Assembly (NCBI RefSeq): GCF_000718325.1
Contig: NZ_JOFV01000006.1
Location: forward strand, 248,001 to 312,000
DNA: 64,000 bases
Direction: 5' to 3'
Source of the DNA: Oerskovia turbata
GTDB lineage: Bacteria; Actinomycetota; Actinomycetes; Actinomycetales; Cellulomonadaceae
Shown: positions 31,602 to 40,734 of the stretch, piece after piece
How the letters are laid out: every line of letters starts with the position of its first letter
Numbering within the stretch: position 1 is the stretch's first letter
The notes under the pieces: model-generated
What the model saw: the letters and a program-made list of their open reading frames with translations, nothing else
The model's database searches: none
Told to the model about the DNA's origin: nothing
Made by a program: the position numbers and the translations under genes

Positions 31602-33086
31602 TCAGGAACCGGCGCCGGCCCGCCCCGCCCGCCCCCGCAGCCGCGACCGCACCGCGTAGATCCCGACGATGACGCCCACGAGCACGAGCGTCGACACGAG
31701 CTGGACGCGCGCGGCGTCGTCGAACAGCATGAGGACGATGAGCCCGGCGAGGCCCGCGAGCGTCGCCCACGTGAGCCCCGGGTAGGCCCACATGCGCAGC
31801 GTCATCTTGTCCGCACCGCCTGCGGCGGCCTCGAGGCGCGGGCGCAGCCTGAGCTGCGAGACGGCGATGAACACCCAGATGACGAGCAGCGCCGAGCCCA
31901 CGGCGTTGAGCAGGATGCCGAGGACCTCGCCCGGCAGCAGCCAGTTGAGCCCCACGGACAGAAGGCCGAAGAACACCGACAGCAGCACCGCGACCCACGG
32001 GACGCCGGTCGGCGACACCTTGGTCAGGGCACGGTGGCCGTCGCCGCGGCCCGCGAGCGAGAATGCCATGCGGGACGTGCCGTAGACGTTCGCGTTGAAT
32101 GCCGACAGGAGCGCGACGACCACGACGGCCTCCATGAGGCGGGCCGCGCCGGGCAGCCCGGCGAGGTCGAGCACCGCGACGAACGGGCCGCTCAGCAGCT
32201 CGGGGGCGTCCCACGGCAGGACGAGCGCCATGATCGCGACCGCACCCACGTAGAAGAAGAGGATGCGCCACACGATCGAGCGGGTCGCGGTCACGATGGC
32301 CTTCTGCGGCTCGCGCGCCTCGGCCGCGGCGATCGTCACGATCTCGATCCCGCCGAACGCGAAGACCACGACGAGCAGCCCCGCCGCGATACCCGGCAGG
32401 CCGTGGGGGGCGAAGCCCGCGAGCGAGGCGGGGTCGCCGAAGATGTTGGTCGTCCCCACGGGGTCGGTGCCGGGCAGCCAGCCCAGGACGAGCAGCACAC
32501 CGATCACGAGGAACGCCACGATCGCGGCGACCTTGATGAACGCGAACCAGAACTCGAACTCGCCGAAGTGCTTCACGCCCCACAGGTTCACGACCGCGAA
32601 CACCGCCACGAACACGAGCGCGACGACCCACTGCGGCACGCCCGGGACCCACCCGGACACGATCTGCGAGGCGCCCGTGATCTCGGCGCCGAGCACCATG
32701 ATGAGCGTGAACCAGTAGAGCCAGCCCATGGTGAACCCGGCCCAGCGACCCAGCGCGGTCTCGGCATACACCGAGAAGGACCCGCTCGACGGCACGGCCG
32801 ACGCCATCTCGGCGAGCATCCGCATGACGAGGATGACGAGCAGGCCCGCGACGGCGTACGAGACCAGGACGGCGGGTCCCGCGGTCGCGATCCCGACGCC
32901 GCTGCCGAGGAACAGGCCGGCCCCGATCGCGGACCCCAGGCCCATCATCGTGAGGTGGCGGGTGCGCAGGCCGTGAGCGAGCTGCTCACCCTCGGGGGCG
33001 AGGGGCCCGGCGGGGTGCGCGGCGTCGTCGGGCAGGGCGGGGGAAGCGCTGTCAGGCATGCCCGACGGCGGAGGTGCGGTGCTCAT
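31602..33086 (-). CDS. Amino acid permease (APC, GABA/AAT family)
   Basis: A 494-residue permease with about 12 helices. Canonical segments: LRTRHLTMMGLGSAIGAGLFLGSGVGIATAGPAVLVSYAVAG in helix 1, EMASAVPSSGSFSVYAETALGRWAGFTMGWLYWF, and FAFGGIEIVTIAAAEAREPQKAI around helix 6. These place it with GABA, proline and aromatic amino acid permeases. The ATG at 33086 is taken; ATG 33059 would remove nine disordered residues. The start region includes a GCCCGACGGCGGAG element coding Pro-Pro-Ser-Gly. Confidence 0.92.
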   Translation of the reverse strand: MSTAPPPSGMPDSASPALPDDAAHPAGPLAPEGEQLAHGLRTRHLTMMGLGSAIGAGLFLGSGVGIATAGPAVLVSYAVAGLLVILVMRMLAEMASAVPSSGSFSVYAETALGRWAGFTMGWLYWFTLIMVLGAEITGASQIVSGWVPGVPQWVVALVFVAVFAVVNLWGVKHFGEFEFWFAFIKVAAIVAFLVIGVLLVLGWLPGTDPVGTTNIFGDPASLAGFAPHGLPGIAAGLLVVVFAFGGIEIVTIAAAEAREPQKAIVTATRSIVWRILFFYVGAVAIMALVLPWDAPELLSGPFVAVLDLAGLPGAARLMEAVVVVALLSAFNANVYGTSRMAFSLAGRGDGHRALTKVSPTGVPWVAVLLSVFFGLLSVGLNWLLPGEVLGILLNAVGSALLVIWVFIAVSQLRLRPRLEAAAGGADKMTLRMWAYPGLTWATLAGLAGLIVLMLFDDAARVQLVSTLVLVGVIVGIYAVRSRLRGRAGRAGAGS

Positions 33087-33285
33087 GGGGGTGCGGTCTG
33101 TCCGTGCTCGAGGGGGGCGCCGAGATGGCGCCGTTCCACGGTACCCGCACCCGGGCGACGACGACGACCCGCCGTGGAGCGTCCCGGCCTCACCTGCGCA
33201 CCACCACGGGCACGCCCGGCGAGCGGGGAGCGCCTGCACGGTGCACGGTGGAGGGAGCCCGTCACCGACACCCCCGAGGAGAACC

Positions 33286-33924
33286 ATGAACGTCGCCCTG
33301 ATCGGAGCCCACGGCAAGGTGGGCCGCCTGGTCATCCCCCTCCTCGCCGACCACGAGATCCAGGTGAGCGGGATCGTGCGGCACGAGTCGCAGCTCCCGC
33401 TCGTCGAGGAGCTCGGCGGCACGCCCGTGCTGCTCGACGTCGAGAACGCGACGACCGAGGAGATCACGGAGGCCCTGCGCGGGCACGACGCCGTGGTGTG
33501 GTCCGCCGGGGCCGGCGGCGGGGACCCCGACCGGACCTACGCCGTCGACCGGGACGCCGCGATCCGTTCGATCGACGCCGCCGCTGCCGCGGGCGTCTCG
33601 CGCTACGTCATGGTGTCGTGGATCGGCTCGGTGCCGGACCACGGCATCGCGAAGGACGACAGCTTCTTCCCGTACGCCGACGCCAAGCTCGCGGCCGACG
33701 ACCACCTGCGCGGCACCGACCTCGACTGGACGATCCTGGGTCCCGGCACCCTGACGAACGACAAGGCGACCGGCACCATCGACGTCGGCGCCGAGAACGG
33801 CAGGACGTCGCGCGGCAACGTCGCCCTGGTCGTCGCGCAGGCTCTGCGGTCGCCGTCGACCGTCGGGCAGTTCGTCCGTTTCGTCGACGGCGAGACGCCG
33901 GTCCTGGAGGTGTTCGGCCGGTAG
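33286..33924 (+). CDS. NAD(P)H-binding atypical SDR (SDR_a5-like) oxidoreductase
   Basis: A 212-residue Rossmann protein. The nucleotide motif is ALIGAHGKVGRLVIPLL at the very N-terminus. The conserved VVWSAGAGGG, DRDAAIRSIDAAAAAGVSRYVMVS and LDWTILGPGTLT segments are those of NAD(P)H-binding proteins of the YwnB/HSCARG-like atypical SDR group. No classical Tyr-x3-Lys is seen except the SFFPYADAK site. GAGGAGAACC precedes the ATG. Function unknown; monocistronic. Confidence 0.88.
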   Translation: MNVALIGAHGKVGRLVIPLLADHEIQVSGIVRHESQLPLVEELGGTPVLLDVENATTEEITEALRGHDAVVWSAGAGGGDPDRTYAVDRDAAIRSIDAAAAAGVSRYVMVSWIGSVPDHGIAKDDSFFPYADAKLAADDHLRGTDLDWTILGPGTLTNDKATGTIDVGAENGRTSRGNVALVVAQALRSPSTVGQFVRFVDGETPVLEVFGR

Positions 33925-34018
33925 GCCGGGCGCGTCGCCCCCGTCGCCCCCGGCCCGTCGCCCCCCGACCGCCGCGAGCGGCTACCGTGTGCCGAACGGC
34001 AGACGAGGAGGTGTGCAC

Positions 34019-36100
34019 GTGGTCAGGCGCAACAGGACGAAGGAGCGGGCCCGGGCGGGCTCCGTCCTGGGCGACGCGACGACCCCGGTACCCGCCGAGG
34101 CCGCCCCCACCGCGTCGCCCCGGACCCCGCCGTCCGGGGCACGCTGGGTGGCCGACGTCGACGGGGCGCGCGCCCTCGCCGAACGGCTGCTCACCCCCGG
34201 CCGCGCCTGGCCCGTGGTCGCGATCTCGGTCGCCGCCGGGCACGCCGAACCGTACGTCGACCTCGACGAGCTCGTCGACGAGGTGTCCGGGCTCGCCGAG
34301 GTCGTCGTCCTGCCCACGGGCGACGCGTCGTGGGCGTTCTCGGCCGTCATGCCCCCTGCGACGCAGGTCTACGGCGGCGCAGCCCGCGTCTACCCCGTCG
34401 ACCACGAGTGGGTCGGCGCACCGCGCCGCAGCAGGCTGCGCTTCGCGTACTCGGAGTCCGACGCGGGGCGCCTGCTCGACCACCTGGTGCACGACTGCCT
34501 CACGGCCGCCCTCGGCGCGGGCCTGCTCGGCGCCCACCGCGACCCCGACGCCCCGCGCGTCGAGGGCACCGTGCGCTCGATCCTCGGCCCGCGCGCGTTC
34601 GTCGCGCTCGACGACGACTCGCTCGCGAGCATCGCCGAAGAGCTCACGGTCCCCGGAGTCTCGCTCGCGCGCCTGCTCGTCGTCGGGCAGCGGGTCACCG
34701 GGACGCTGGACCGGGAGGGCCGCCGGCTGGACGTCCGCGAGTCGCTCCTCCTGCCCGACGGCGCCACGCCCCCGGGTGCGGACGCAGGCCTGGGTGGCTA
34801 CGCCGTCGGGCAGGTGGTGCTCGCGGACGTCGCCGCGGTCTCCGCGGCGACCGTCCGGCTGCGCCTCGTGCCCGGCCTGACCGTGGACGTCCCGCGCGAC
34901 GCCGTGACGGGGAACCCCGCCGACGCCCTGACCGACCTCTTCACGGTCGGCGAGGTCGTGCTCGCACGCGTCGCGTCCACGGCGCCGTGGGCGCTGCGGC
35001 TCGACGACATCGACGACATCGACGGCGACGACAGCACCGAGGTCCCCGTGGCTGCGCCGAGCCTGCTCCCGGGCGGGCCGCCGTGGCTCGTCCTGCCCGA
35101 GGTCGGGCACGCGACGCCCGCACGCGCCCTGCCCGAGCTGCCGCCGCTGCGCGTCCCGGTCGTGAGGGCCGCGCTCGGGGCTCCACCGGACCCGGGGGCC
35201 CCGGGCGAGCCTGGTGCTGCCGACGACACGCACGTCGGCGACGACACGGGCGCACCCGCCGCACCCGACCCCGACGACCACCCGCGTCCGGACGGGGCCG
35301 CCGAGGGCACGCTGCGCCGTCGGACCCCGCTGGACCTCGTCGCCCCCGCCGACCGACCCGGCGCCCGCTCCTCCACCGCTCCCCCGCCTGCGGGGCGCGC
35401 CCTGCGGGACATGAGCCTCGCGCTCGAGGCGAGCCGGGCGCAGACCCGCGGGCTCGACACCGCCCTCGCCGCGGCACGGGCCGAGAACCTCACCCTGCGG
35501 GCCACGCTCCAGGCGACCACGGTCGAGCTCGCCGGGCTGCGCCGACGCGCCGCCGAGCTCGAGCACGAGGCCGCCGCCGCACAGAGCCGGGCCACGAACT
35601 TCCAGACCAAGTACCGCCGGGCAGACCTCAGCCGGCAGCAGCTCAAGAAGGACCAGCGAGCGACCGCGCACACAGACGAGCACCACGACGGCATCGCGTT
35701 CCTCGACCCCGCCGAACAGTTCCGCCACGAGGTCGCCACCGCCTGGATCCGGCGCGTCCCCGCCGCCGAGAAGGCCAGCAAACCGCTCGCGGAGTACACC
35801 CTGGGCGACCGCTTCCTGACATCCCTCGACGCGCTCGAAGGGATCTCGCGGGCCAAGGTCGTGGACGTCGTCGTCGAGGTCCTGACCGGGGACGCCGAGC
35901 ACATCGCCGGCCGCGAGCTGCACCCCCTGCGGGTCAACGAGGGCGGCGGCAGCCCGGCCGTCGTCCGCGACGACGGAGCCACGTGCTGGCGTGCGTCCCT
36001 CCAGACCAGGAGCGCCTCGGCGCGGCGGCTGCACTACTGGAAGCGTGGGGACCGGATCGAGCTCTCACGCGTCGTGCTGCACGACGACATGGACCCGTGA
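34019..36100 (+). CDS. Uncharacterised 693-residue multidomain protein
   Basis: GTG 34019 lies 8 bases after GAGGAG. Visible parts: N-terminal alpha/beta domain (about 45-170) with WPVVAISVAAG and VVVLPTGDASWAFS strands; two S1/OB-like barrels (VEGTVRSILGPRAFVALDDD and YAVGQVVLADVAAVSAATVRLRLV, then FTVGEVVLARVAS); a disordered Pro/Asp-rich linker; a coiled coil (LALEASRAQTRG through AAQSRATNFQTKYRRAD). A C-terminal alpha/beta domain follows, ending in LHYWKRGDRIELSRVVLHDD. I do not recognise the family. The last domain could bind nucleic acid or be toxin-like. No related partner gene is adjacent. Confidence 0.8.
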   Translation: MVRRNRTKERARAGSVLGDATTPVPAEAAPTASPRTPPSGARWVADVDGARALAERLLTPGRAWPVVAISVAAGHAEPYVDLDELVDEVSGLAEVVVLPTGDASWAFSAVMPPATQVYGGAARVYPVDHEWVGAPRRSRLRFAYSESDAGRLLDHLVHDCLTAALGAGLLGAHRDPDAPRVEGTVRSILGPRAFVALDDDSLASIAEELTVPGVSLARLLVVGQRVTGTLDREGRRLDVRESLLLPDGATPPGADAGLGGYAVGQVVLADVAAVSAATVRLRLVPGLTVDVPRDAVTGNPADALTDLFTVGEVVLARVASTAPWALRLDDIDDIDGDDSTEVPVAAPSLLPGGPPWLVLPEVGHATPARALPELPPLRVPVVRAALGAPPDPGAPGEPGAADDTHVGDDTGAPAAPDPDDHPRPDGAAEGTLRRRTPLDLVAPADRPGARSSTAPPPAGRALRDMSLALEASRAQTRGLDTALAAARAENLTLRATLQATTVELAGLRRRAAELEHEAAAAQSRATNFQTKYRRADLSRQQLKKDQRATAHTDEHHDGIAFLDPAEQFRHEVATAWIRRVPAAEKASKPLAEYTLGDRFLTSLDALEGISRAKVVDVVVEVLTGDAEHIAGRELHPLRVNEGGGSPAVVRDDGATCWRASLQTRSASARRLHYWKRGDRIELSRVVLHDDMDP

Positions 36101-36342
36101 CCCCGGCGCTGCCGGAGCTGTCGGTCGGTAGCCGGTGCAGGCAAGCCCCTGATCGACGGGTGGTGGGGGGTCCGGTCGTTGAGACCACGGCGGCCCTGCC
36201 CTGGACGGCCGCCAGCACGGTACCCGGTGGGGGTACGGTCGGGGTGCGGCAGCCGGCTCTCGTGCTGGTCGCCGAGCGCACCCCCGCACGACAAGGACCC
36301 GCCTGACCCCGTCCGACCCCGTCCGACCCCGAGGAGCCACCG

Positions 36343-36960
36343 GTGAGCAAGGCCAACCCCACCCGCTGGGAGCAGAAGACCGCCGTGAACCCGTCCCACT
36401 CGACGTGGTACGTCGAACGGTTCCGCGCCATGGCCGCCCAGGGCGCCGACCTCGCAGGCGAGGCCCGGCTGGTCGACGCGATGGTTCCCCGCGGCGCCCG
36501 CATCCTCGACGCCGGCAGCGGGCCGGGACGCGTCGGCGCCGAGCTCGCGGCGCGCGGGCACGTCGTGGTCGGCGTCGACGTCGACCCCGTGCTCATCGAG
36601 GCCGCCCAGGCCGACCACCCCGGTGCGACGTGGCTCGTCGGAGACATCGCCGAGCTCGACCTGCCCGCGGCGGGCATCGCCGAACCGTTCGACGTGATCG
36701 TGTGCGCAGGGAACGTCGTGACGTTCCTTGCGCCGGGCACCGAGGTCGAGGTCCTGCGCCGCTTCCGCGCCCACCTCGTGCCGGGCGGCCGGGCCGTCGT
36801 CGGGTTCGGAGCAGGGCGCGGGTACGCGTTCGACGCGTTCTTCGCCGACGCCGCCGAGGCCGGGCTCGAGGTCCAGCTCGCGCTCTCGACGTGGGACCTG
36901 CGGCCGTTCGCCGAGGACGGCGACTTCCTGGTCGCGGTGCTGGGAGTGCCCGAGGCCTGA
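36343..36960 (+). CDS. Class I SAM-dependent methyltransferase
   Basis: A 205-residue methyltransferase. Motif I is ILDAGSGPGRVGAELAARG, followed by VVGVDVDPVLIEAAQADHPGATWLVGDIAELDL and the FDVIVCAGNVVTF acidic strand. The fold ends with the FLVAVLGV strand. The start region HSTWYVERFRAMAAQGADL is typical of small unassigned methyltransferases. GTG 36343 has GAGGAG 6 bases before. Substrate unknown. Confidence 0.92.
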   Translation: MSKANPTRWEQKTAVNPSHSTWYVERFRAMAAQGADLAGEARLVDAMVPRGARILDAGSGPGRVGAELAARGHVVVGVDVDPVLIEAAQADHPGATWLVGDIAELDLPAAGIAEPFDVIVCAGNVVTFLAPGTEVEVLRRFRAHLVPGGRAVVGFGAGRGYAFDAFFADAAEAGLEVQLALSTWDLRPFAEDGDFLVAVLGVPEA

Positions 36961-37010
36961 CGACGGCCACCGGGGCGCAGCCGTTCGTCCAGGGCGAACG
37001 GCGATCTGGA

Positions 37011-37031
37011 ATTGAGCGGAGGCGACTCAAG
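37011..37031 (+). promoter_or_regulatory. HAIR element (HspR operator) upstream of Hsp20
   Basis: ATTGAGC (37011-37017), a 7-base spacer, then ACTCAAG (37025-37031) matches the HspR-associated inverted repeat CTTGAGT-N7-ACTCAAG with two left-arm changes. It lies 41 bases upstream of the Hsp20 ATG. HspR would repress the gene until heat shock. Confidence 0.85.
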
Positions 37032-37072
37032 TTGTACCGGTCAGAGGTTCCGCACCGACCGAAGGAGTCACC

Positions 37073-37489
37073 ATGACCACCACCCTGACGACCGCTCCCG
37101 CGTTCGACCGCGCCCTGCGCGACCTGCTCACCGCCCGCCCCGTGGCAGGCGTCCCGGCCCACGCCGACGTCTTCCAGGACGGCGACGACCTGGTCGCCCG
37201 CTTCGACCTGCCGGGCATCGACCCGGCGCAGGACGTCACGGTCGAGGTCGAGGGCCGCAAGCTCGTCGTGCGCGGCGAGCGCAAGGACGAGCGGGCCGAG
37301 GAGGCCGAGGGCCGTCGCGTCCGCGAGGTCCGCTACGGCGCGTTCCACCGCGTCGTGACCCTCCCCCAGCCCGCCGACGCGAGCACCATCAGCGCCCGGT
37401 ACGACGCAGGTGTCCTGACCGTCACCGTCTCCGGCGTCTACGCCGGCACGACACCGCAGCGCATCGAGGTCACGACCTCCGCGTCCTGA
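37073..37489 (+). CDS. Hsp20/alpha-crystallin family small heat shock protein
   Basis: A 138-residue small chaperone that holds unfolding proteins. The alpha-crystallin domain spans about 25-130: ADVFQDGDDLVARFDLPGIDPAQDVTVEVEGRKLVVRGER, then the conserved YGAFHRVVTLP and YDAGVLTVTVSG (A-x-x-x-GVLTV box). GAAGGAGTCACC precedes the ATG. It is controlled by the HAIR element at 37011. HspR itself is not in the window. An extra hydrophilic ending (TPQRIEVTTSAS) lacks a clear I-x-I motif. Confidence 0.93.
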   Translation: MTTTLTTAPAFDRALRDLLTARPVAGVPAHADVFQDGDDLVARFDLPGIDPAQDVTVEVEGRKLVVRGERKDERAEEAEGRRVREVRYGAFHRVVTLPQPADASTISARYDAGVLTVTVSGVYAGTTPQRIEVTTSAS

Positions 37490-37547
37490 CGGTCTTCCAG
37501 ACCTCCCCGCCGCCGGTCACCCCCCTTCGGCCGGCGGTGCGGTGAGT

Positions 37548-37581
37548 CGACGGGCCCGGTGCGAGTGCACCGGGCCCGTCG
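37548..37581. terminator. Hairpin terminator after hsp20
   Basis: Perfect 15-bp arms CGACGGGCCCGGTGC (37548-37562) and GCACCGGGCCCGTCG (37567-37581) with a GAGT tetraloop. Confidence 0.85.
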
Positions 37582-37600
37582 TGCTGTCCGGGCACGGTTC

Positions 37601-37676
37601 GAGCATGCGGTTGGCGTTCCTCGAGCATGCGGTTGGCGTCCAGTTCCGGGCAGATCCCGACGCCAACCGCATGCTC
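37601..37676. repeat. Intergenic inverted repeat, GAGCATGCGGTTGGCGTC family, locus 2
   Basis: Two forward copies at 37601-37618 (last base T) and 37623-37640 and one exact inverted copy at 37659-37676. It lies between convergent genes (hsp20 and an SDR). Locus 1 at 551-626 has the same 18-base core but one forward and two inverted copies. Confidence 0.85.
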
Positions 37677-37725
37677 GGCACCGGACACCGAGGCCCGGTC
37701 CGGTGCGGGCTCCGGCCCCGAGGTC

Positions 37726-38571
37726 TCAGGCTGCGGCCCCCGGGGCGCCGTCGGCGGCGACCATCTCCACGCTGCGTTCCCACAGTTCGGCCGCGAGACG
37801 TGGGTCGCTCACGAGCGGGTGGGTCGTCGCGACCTTGCGCTTGACGTAGTAGCTCCCCGGCTCCCAGTCGACGCCCGGGGTCGTGGTCGCGAGCCAGACG
37901 AGCGTGTCGGCCCCCTTGGCCGACGACGTGAGGAAGCGGCTCAGCACCGTCTGGTACATGACGCGCATGCTGCTCGTCGAGGTCGCGGCGAAGTTGGTCG
38001 CGACCACGCCCGGGTGGAACGCCGCAGCCGAGATCCCGGCCGCACGGTACCGACGGTCGAGCTCGCGCGTGAACAGGTTCACGGCGAGCTTCGCGTTGCC
38101 GTACGCGGTGTTGGGCGCGTACGACCGCTCGGACTCGAGGTCGTCGACGTGGAAGTCGCTGAACAGCCGGTGCGCGGCGCTGCTCGTGCTGATGACGCTC
38201 GCACGGCTCTCCGCCAGCCGGTCGAGCAGCAGCGTCGTGAGGAGGAACGGTGCGAGGTGGTTGACCTGGAACGTCAGCTCGTGGCCGTCCTCGGAGACCC
38301 GACGGTCGGCCATGATGCCGCCCGCATTGTTCGCGAGGACGTCGATCCGCTCGTAGCGGTCGCGCAGCTGCGCGGCGAGCGACCGCACCTCGGCCAGCCG
38401 CGCGAAGTCGGCCGCGAAGAAGTCGGCGCCCAGATCGCGTGCGACCGCCGCGGTCTTCTCGGGCGAGCGCCCCACGACCACGACCTCGTGCCCGTCCTCG
38501 GCGAGCGCCCGGGCCGCCGCCGCCCCGATCCCGTCGCTCGCTCCCGTGATGACGATCGTCCTGCGTGCCAT
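37726..38571 (-). CDS. SDR family oxidoreductase (retinol-dehydrogenase-like)
   Basis: A 281-residue short-chain dehydrogenase. The nucleotide motif is ITGASDGIGAAAARAL, and NNAGGIM follows. The catalytic Ser is in VISTSSAAH, with Tyr-Lys in YGNAKLAVNLF, then FHPGVVATNF. The long QVNHLAPFLLTTLLLDRL helix and the loop around SDFHVDDLE resemble the retinol-dehydrogenase/WWOX-like subgroup. It is clearly distinct from the SDR at 7274. Substrate unknown. ATG 38571 is the natural start with the Rossmann strand right after it. Confidence 0.92.
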   Translation of the reverse strand: MARRTIVITGASDGIGAAAARALAEDGHEVVVVGRSPEKTAAVARDLGADFFAADFARLAEVRSLAAQLRDRYERIDVLANNAGGIMADRRVSEDGHELTFQVNHLAPFLLTTLLLDRLAESRASVISTSSAAHRLFSDFHVDDLESERSYAPNTAYGNAKLAVNLFTRELDRRYRAAGISAAAFHPGVVATNFAATSTSSMRVMYQTVLSRFLTSSAKGADTLVWLATTTPGVDWEPGSYYVKRKVATTHPLVSDPRLAAELWERSVEMVAADGAPGAAA

Positions 38572-38657
38572 GTGCCGTCCCGCCTCGTCTCGTGCCGTCG
38601 CCGTGCCCCTCTCGGAGCGTAGACCGCGTGGGGGCGACGATCCCCGCCCGGGGCGCG

Positions 38658-39593
38658 CTACGCCGTCGGGCCGGTGTCTCGCGTGAAGCGGTCCCGTAGT
38701 CCCAGCGCGGTCGAGCGCCACGCCGCGGCCCGCTTGATCGTCGCGCCCATCTCGCCCTCGTCGACGGGGACGTGCACGACCGGTACGCCGCGCTCGGCTG
38801 CGAGCGCGAGCATCGCGTCGGTCGACCCGGGGAACGCGAGCTGCAGCAGGACCGACGTCGCGCTCGCCTGCCGCTCGCCCTCGCCGAGGCGGCGCTTGTA
38901 GCGGATCTCGGTCACGGTCCGCCGTGTGAACGGGGCCGCCCTGGACCCCGCGTCGCTGTCCGGCGCGTCATCCGTCGTGCCGCCGGTCGTCAGGAGGTGA
39001 GCGGCGTCGTCGGGCAGCGGGACGGCCGTCAGGTACAGCGACACGAGCAGCTCCGTGACCTTGCCCAGGACCCAGCCGCGCCCCGGCACGCGCGGGATCA
39101 CACGCAGGTACTGCGCGAAGTTCGCCTCGAGCGCGTCGGCCGACAGGCTCGACCACGCGGGCTGGGTGCGCACCTCGAGGACGCGGTCCCAGTCGATCGC
39201 GTCGCCGTCGAACCCGACCTCGCGCGGCCCGACGTGCACGGCCCCGAACCGGTCGAGCAGCTCGAGCGGCCTGGTCGCGAAGCGCGGCACCAGCGGGACC
39301 TGGCGCACGAGACCGGCGACCGAGGCGTCCCAGTGGTCGGTGAGCGGCAGCACAGGTCGCGGGTACGCGTCCAGGGCGCGGCCGACCCAGCCGGTGACCA
39401 GGGTGTCGAGGCGCGGCCTGGTCTCGGTCCCGTCACGGCCCGACGGCGGAGCGTCGGCCGCGTCGTCGGCCGCCGCGGTGGCGGTGGCGGAGGTGGCCGT
39501 GGCGGCCGCGTCATCGGCGGTGGTGGCTGACGGCTCGGTCAGGTCGTCGGGCTCGCGGCAGGTCGTCGAGACCACCGGTAGTTCCTGGTCCAT
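38658..39593 (-). CDS. Uncharacterised actinobacterial protein, 311 residues
   Basis: ATG 39593 follows GAGGAG closely. The first ~60 residues are low-complexity Ala/Thr/Asp. The folded part (from about 65) includes LVTGWVGRALDAYPRPVLPLTDHWDASVAGLVRQ, a VGPREVGFDGDAIDWDRVLEVRT PH-like strand pair, and a C-terminal helical part with TATSVLLQLAFPGSTDAMLALAAERGVPV-like sequence. The family looks widespread in actinobacteria but unnamed. A GCCCGACGGCGGAGCG copy lies inside the coding sequence. Confidence 0.75.
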   Translation of the reverse strand: MDQELPVVSTTCREPDDLTEPSATTADDAAATATSATATAAADDAADAPPSGRDGTETRPRLDTLVTGWVGRALDAYPRPVLPLTDHWDASVAGLVRQVPLVPRFATRPLELLDRFGAVHVGPREVGFDGDAIDWDRVLEVRTQPAWSSLSADALEANFAQYLRVIPRVPGRGWVLGKVTELLVSLYLTAVPLPDDAAHLLTTGGTTDDAPDSDAGSRAAPFTRRTVTEIRYKRRLGEGERQASATSVLLQLAFPGSTDAMLALAAERGVPVVHVPVDEGEMGATIKRAAAWRSTALGLRDRFTRDTGPTA

Positions 39594-39717
39594 GGACTCC
39601 TCTGCGTGCACGCGACCGCGCGCGACGAGCCGGGCGCGGTCAACCCCGGACCCTACCTTCTCCTCGCCGGGCCCGGCCGCCCCGGCGGCGACTCCCGAAC
39701 GGTGCGACGCTGGACCG

Positions 39718-40677
39718 ATGAGCGAGGAGCCCGACGCGACCGGCGATCAGGTGATCGACGGGCTGTTCGCCCTGCCCCTCGACGAGTTCGTCGCCGCACG
39801 GAACGCCGCGGCCAAGCAGGCGACCGCCGCCGGGGACGCCGTGGGTGCCGCACGCCTGAGCGCGCTGACCAAGCCGACCGTCGCCGCGTGGGTCGTCAAC
39901 CAGGTGGCCCGCGCCCACCCCGAGACGGTCGGGAGCCTCGTCGCGCTCGGCGACGACCTGCGCGCCGCGACCGAGGCGCGGGACCGGGCGCGGCTGGCCG
40001 AGCTCGACCGCGACCGCCGACGCCAGGTCGAGGCGCTGGTCGGGGGCGTCTCGGCGGCGGGCGAGGTCCGCGGGCGGGCCGTGTCGGGCGAGGTGCTGCG
40101 GCGCCTCGGCGAGACGCTCACCGCCGCGGTCATGGACCGTGACGCGGGCGCGCTCGTGCAGGCCGGGCGCCTGACCCAGGCGTTGCAGTACGTCGGGTTC
40201 GGGATCGTCGACGAGTCCGGCGAGAGCGCCGACGTCGTGTCGTTGAGCGCGGAGCGAGAGGCCCGACGCAGCACAGGGACGCGCTCGCGGGCCGCCGAGC
40301 AGCAGGCCGAGGAGGCTCCCTCGCCCGTGCCCGAGCACTCGGGATCGGACACCCACCTCGCAGACGCGGAACGTGAGGTCGCCGCGGCGGCCGCAGAGAT
40401 CGACCGTCTCGAAGGTCGCCGCGACCAGGCCGCCGACGTCGTGCGGGAGGCGAGCGACGCCGTCGGGCCGCTGGACGCGCGACTCAGCGCGCTCGACGAG
40501 CAGATCGCGCGGCTCACCGCCGCACGCGACGACACGCTCGTGGCGCTCGACGAGGCGCGGAGCGCGCTCGCCGCAGCCGAGGAGGACCTGGCCGCCGTCG
40601 ACCGCGACCTCGAGGACGCCGAGGGGAAGGCCGAGGAGGCGAGGCGCCGCCGGCGGGCGGCGCGACCGAAGGGCTGA
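39718..40677 (+). CDS. Uncharacterised coiled-coil protein, 319 residues
   Basis: A conserved N-terminal half, LFALPLDEFVAARNAAAKQATAAGDAVGAARLSALTKPTVAAWVVNQVARAHPE, recurs in many actinobacterial proteins of unknown role. The second half is a long coiled coil (DAEREVAAAAAEIDRLEGRRDQAADVV and onward), ending in a very basic RRRRRAARPKG tail. The charged helix and basic tail suggest nucleic-acid or cell-division association, but this is inference. Divergent from the 311-residue gene. Confidence 0.78.
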   Translation: MSEEPDATGDQVIDGLFALPLDEFVAARNAAAKQATAAGDAVGAARLSALTKPTVAAWVVNQVARAHPETVGSLVALGDDLRAATEARDRARLAELDRDRRRQVEALVGGVSAAGEVRGRAVSGEVLRRLGETLTAAVMDRDAGALVQAGRLTQALQYVGFGIVDESGESADVVSLSAEREARRSTGTRSRAAEQQAEEAPSPVPEHSGSDTHLADAEREVAAAAAEIDRLEGRRDQAADVVREASDAVGPLDARLSALDEQIARLTAARDDTLVALDEARSALAAAEEDLAAVDRDLEDAEGKAEEARRRRRAARPKG

Positions 40678-40734
40678 GTCGGGCGGCGCGATGCCCTGGC
40701 GAGCGCTGGGGCGTTCGGGCGCGGTGGCCCCTCG

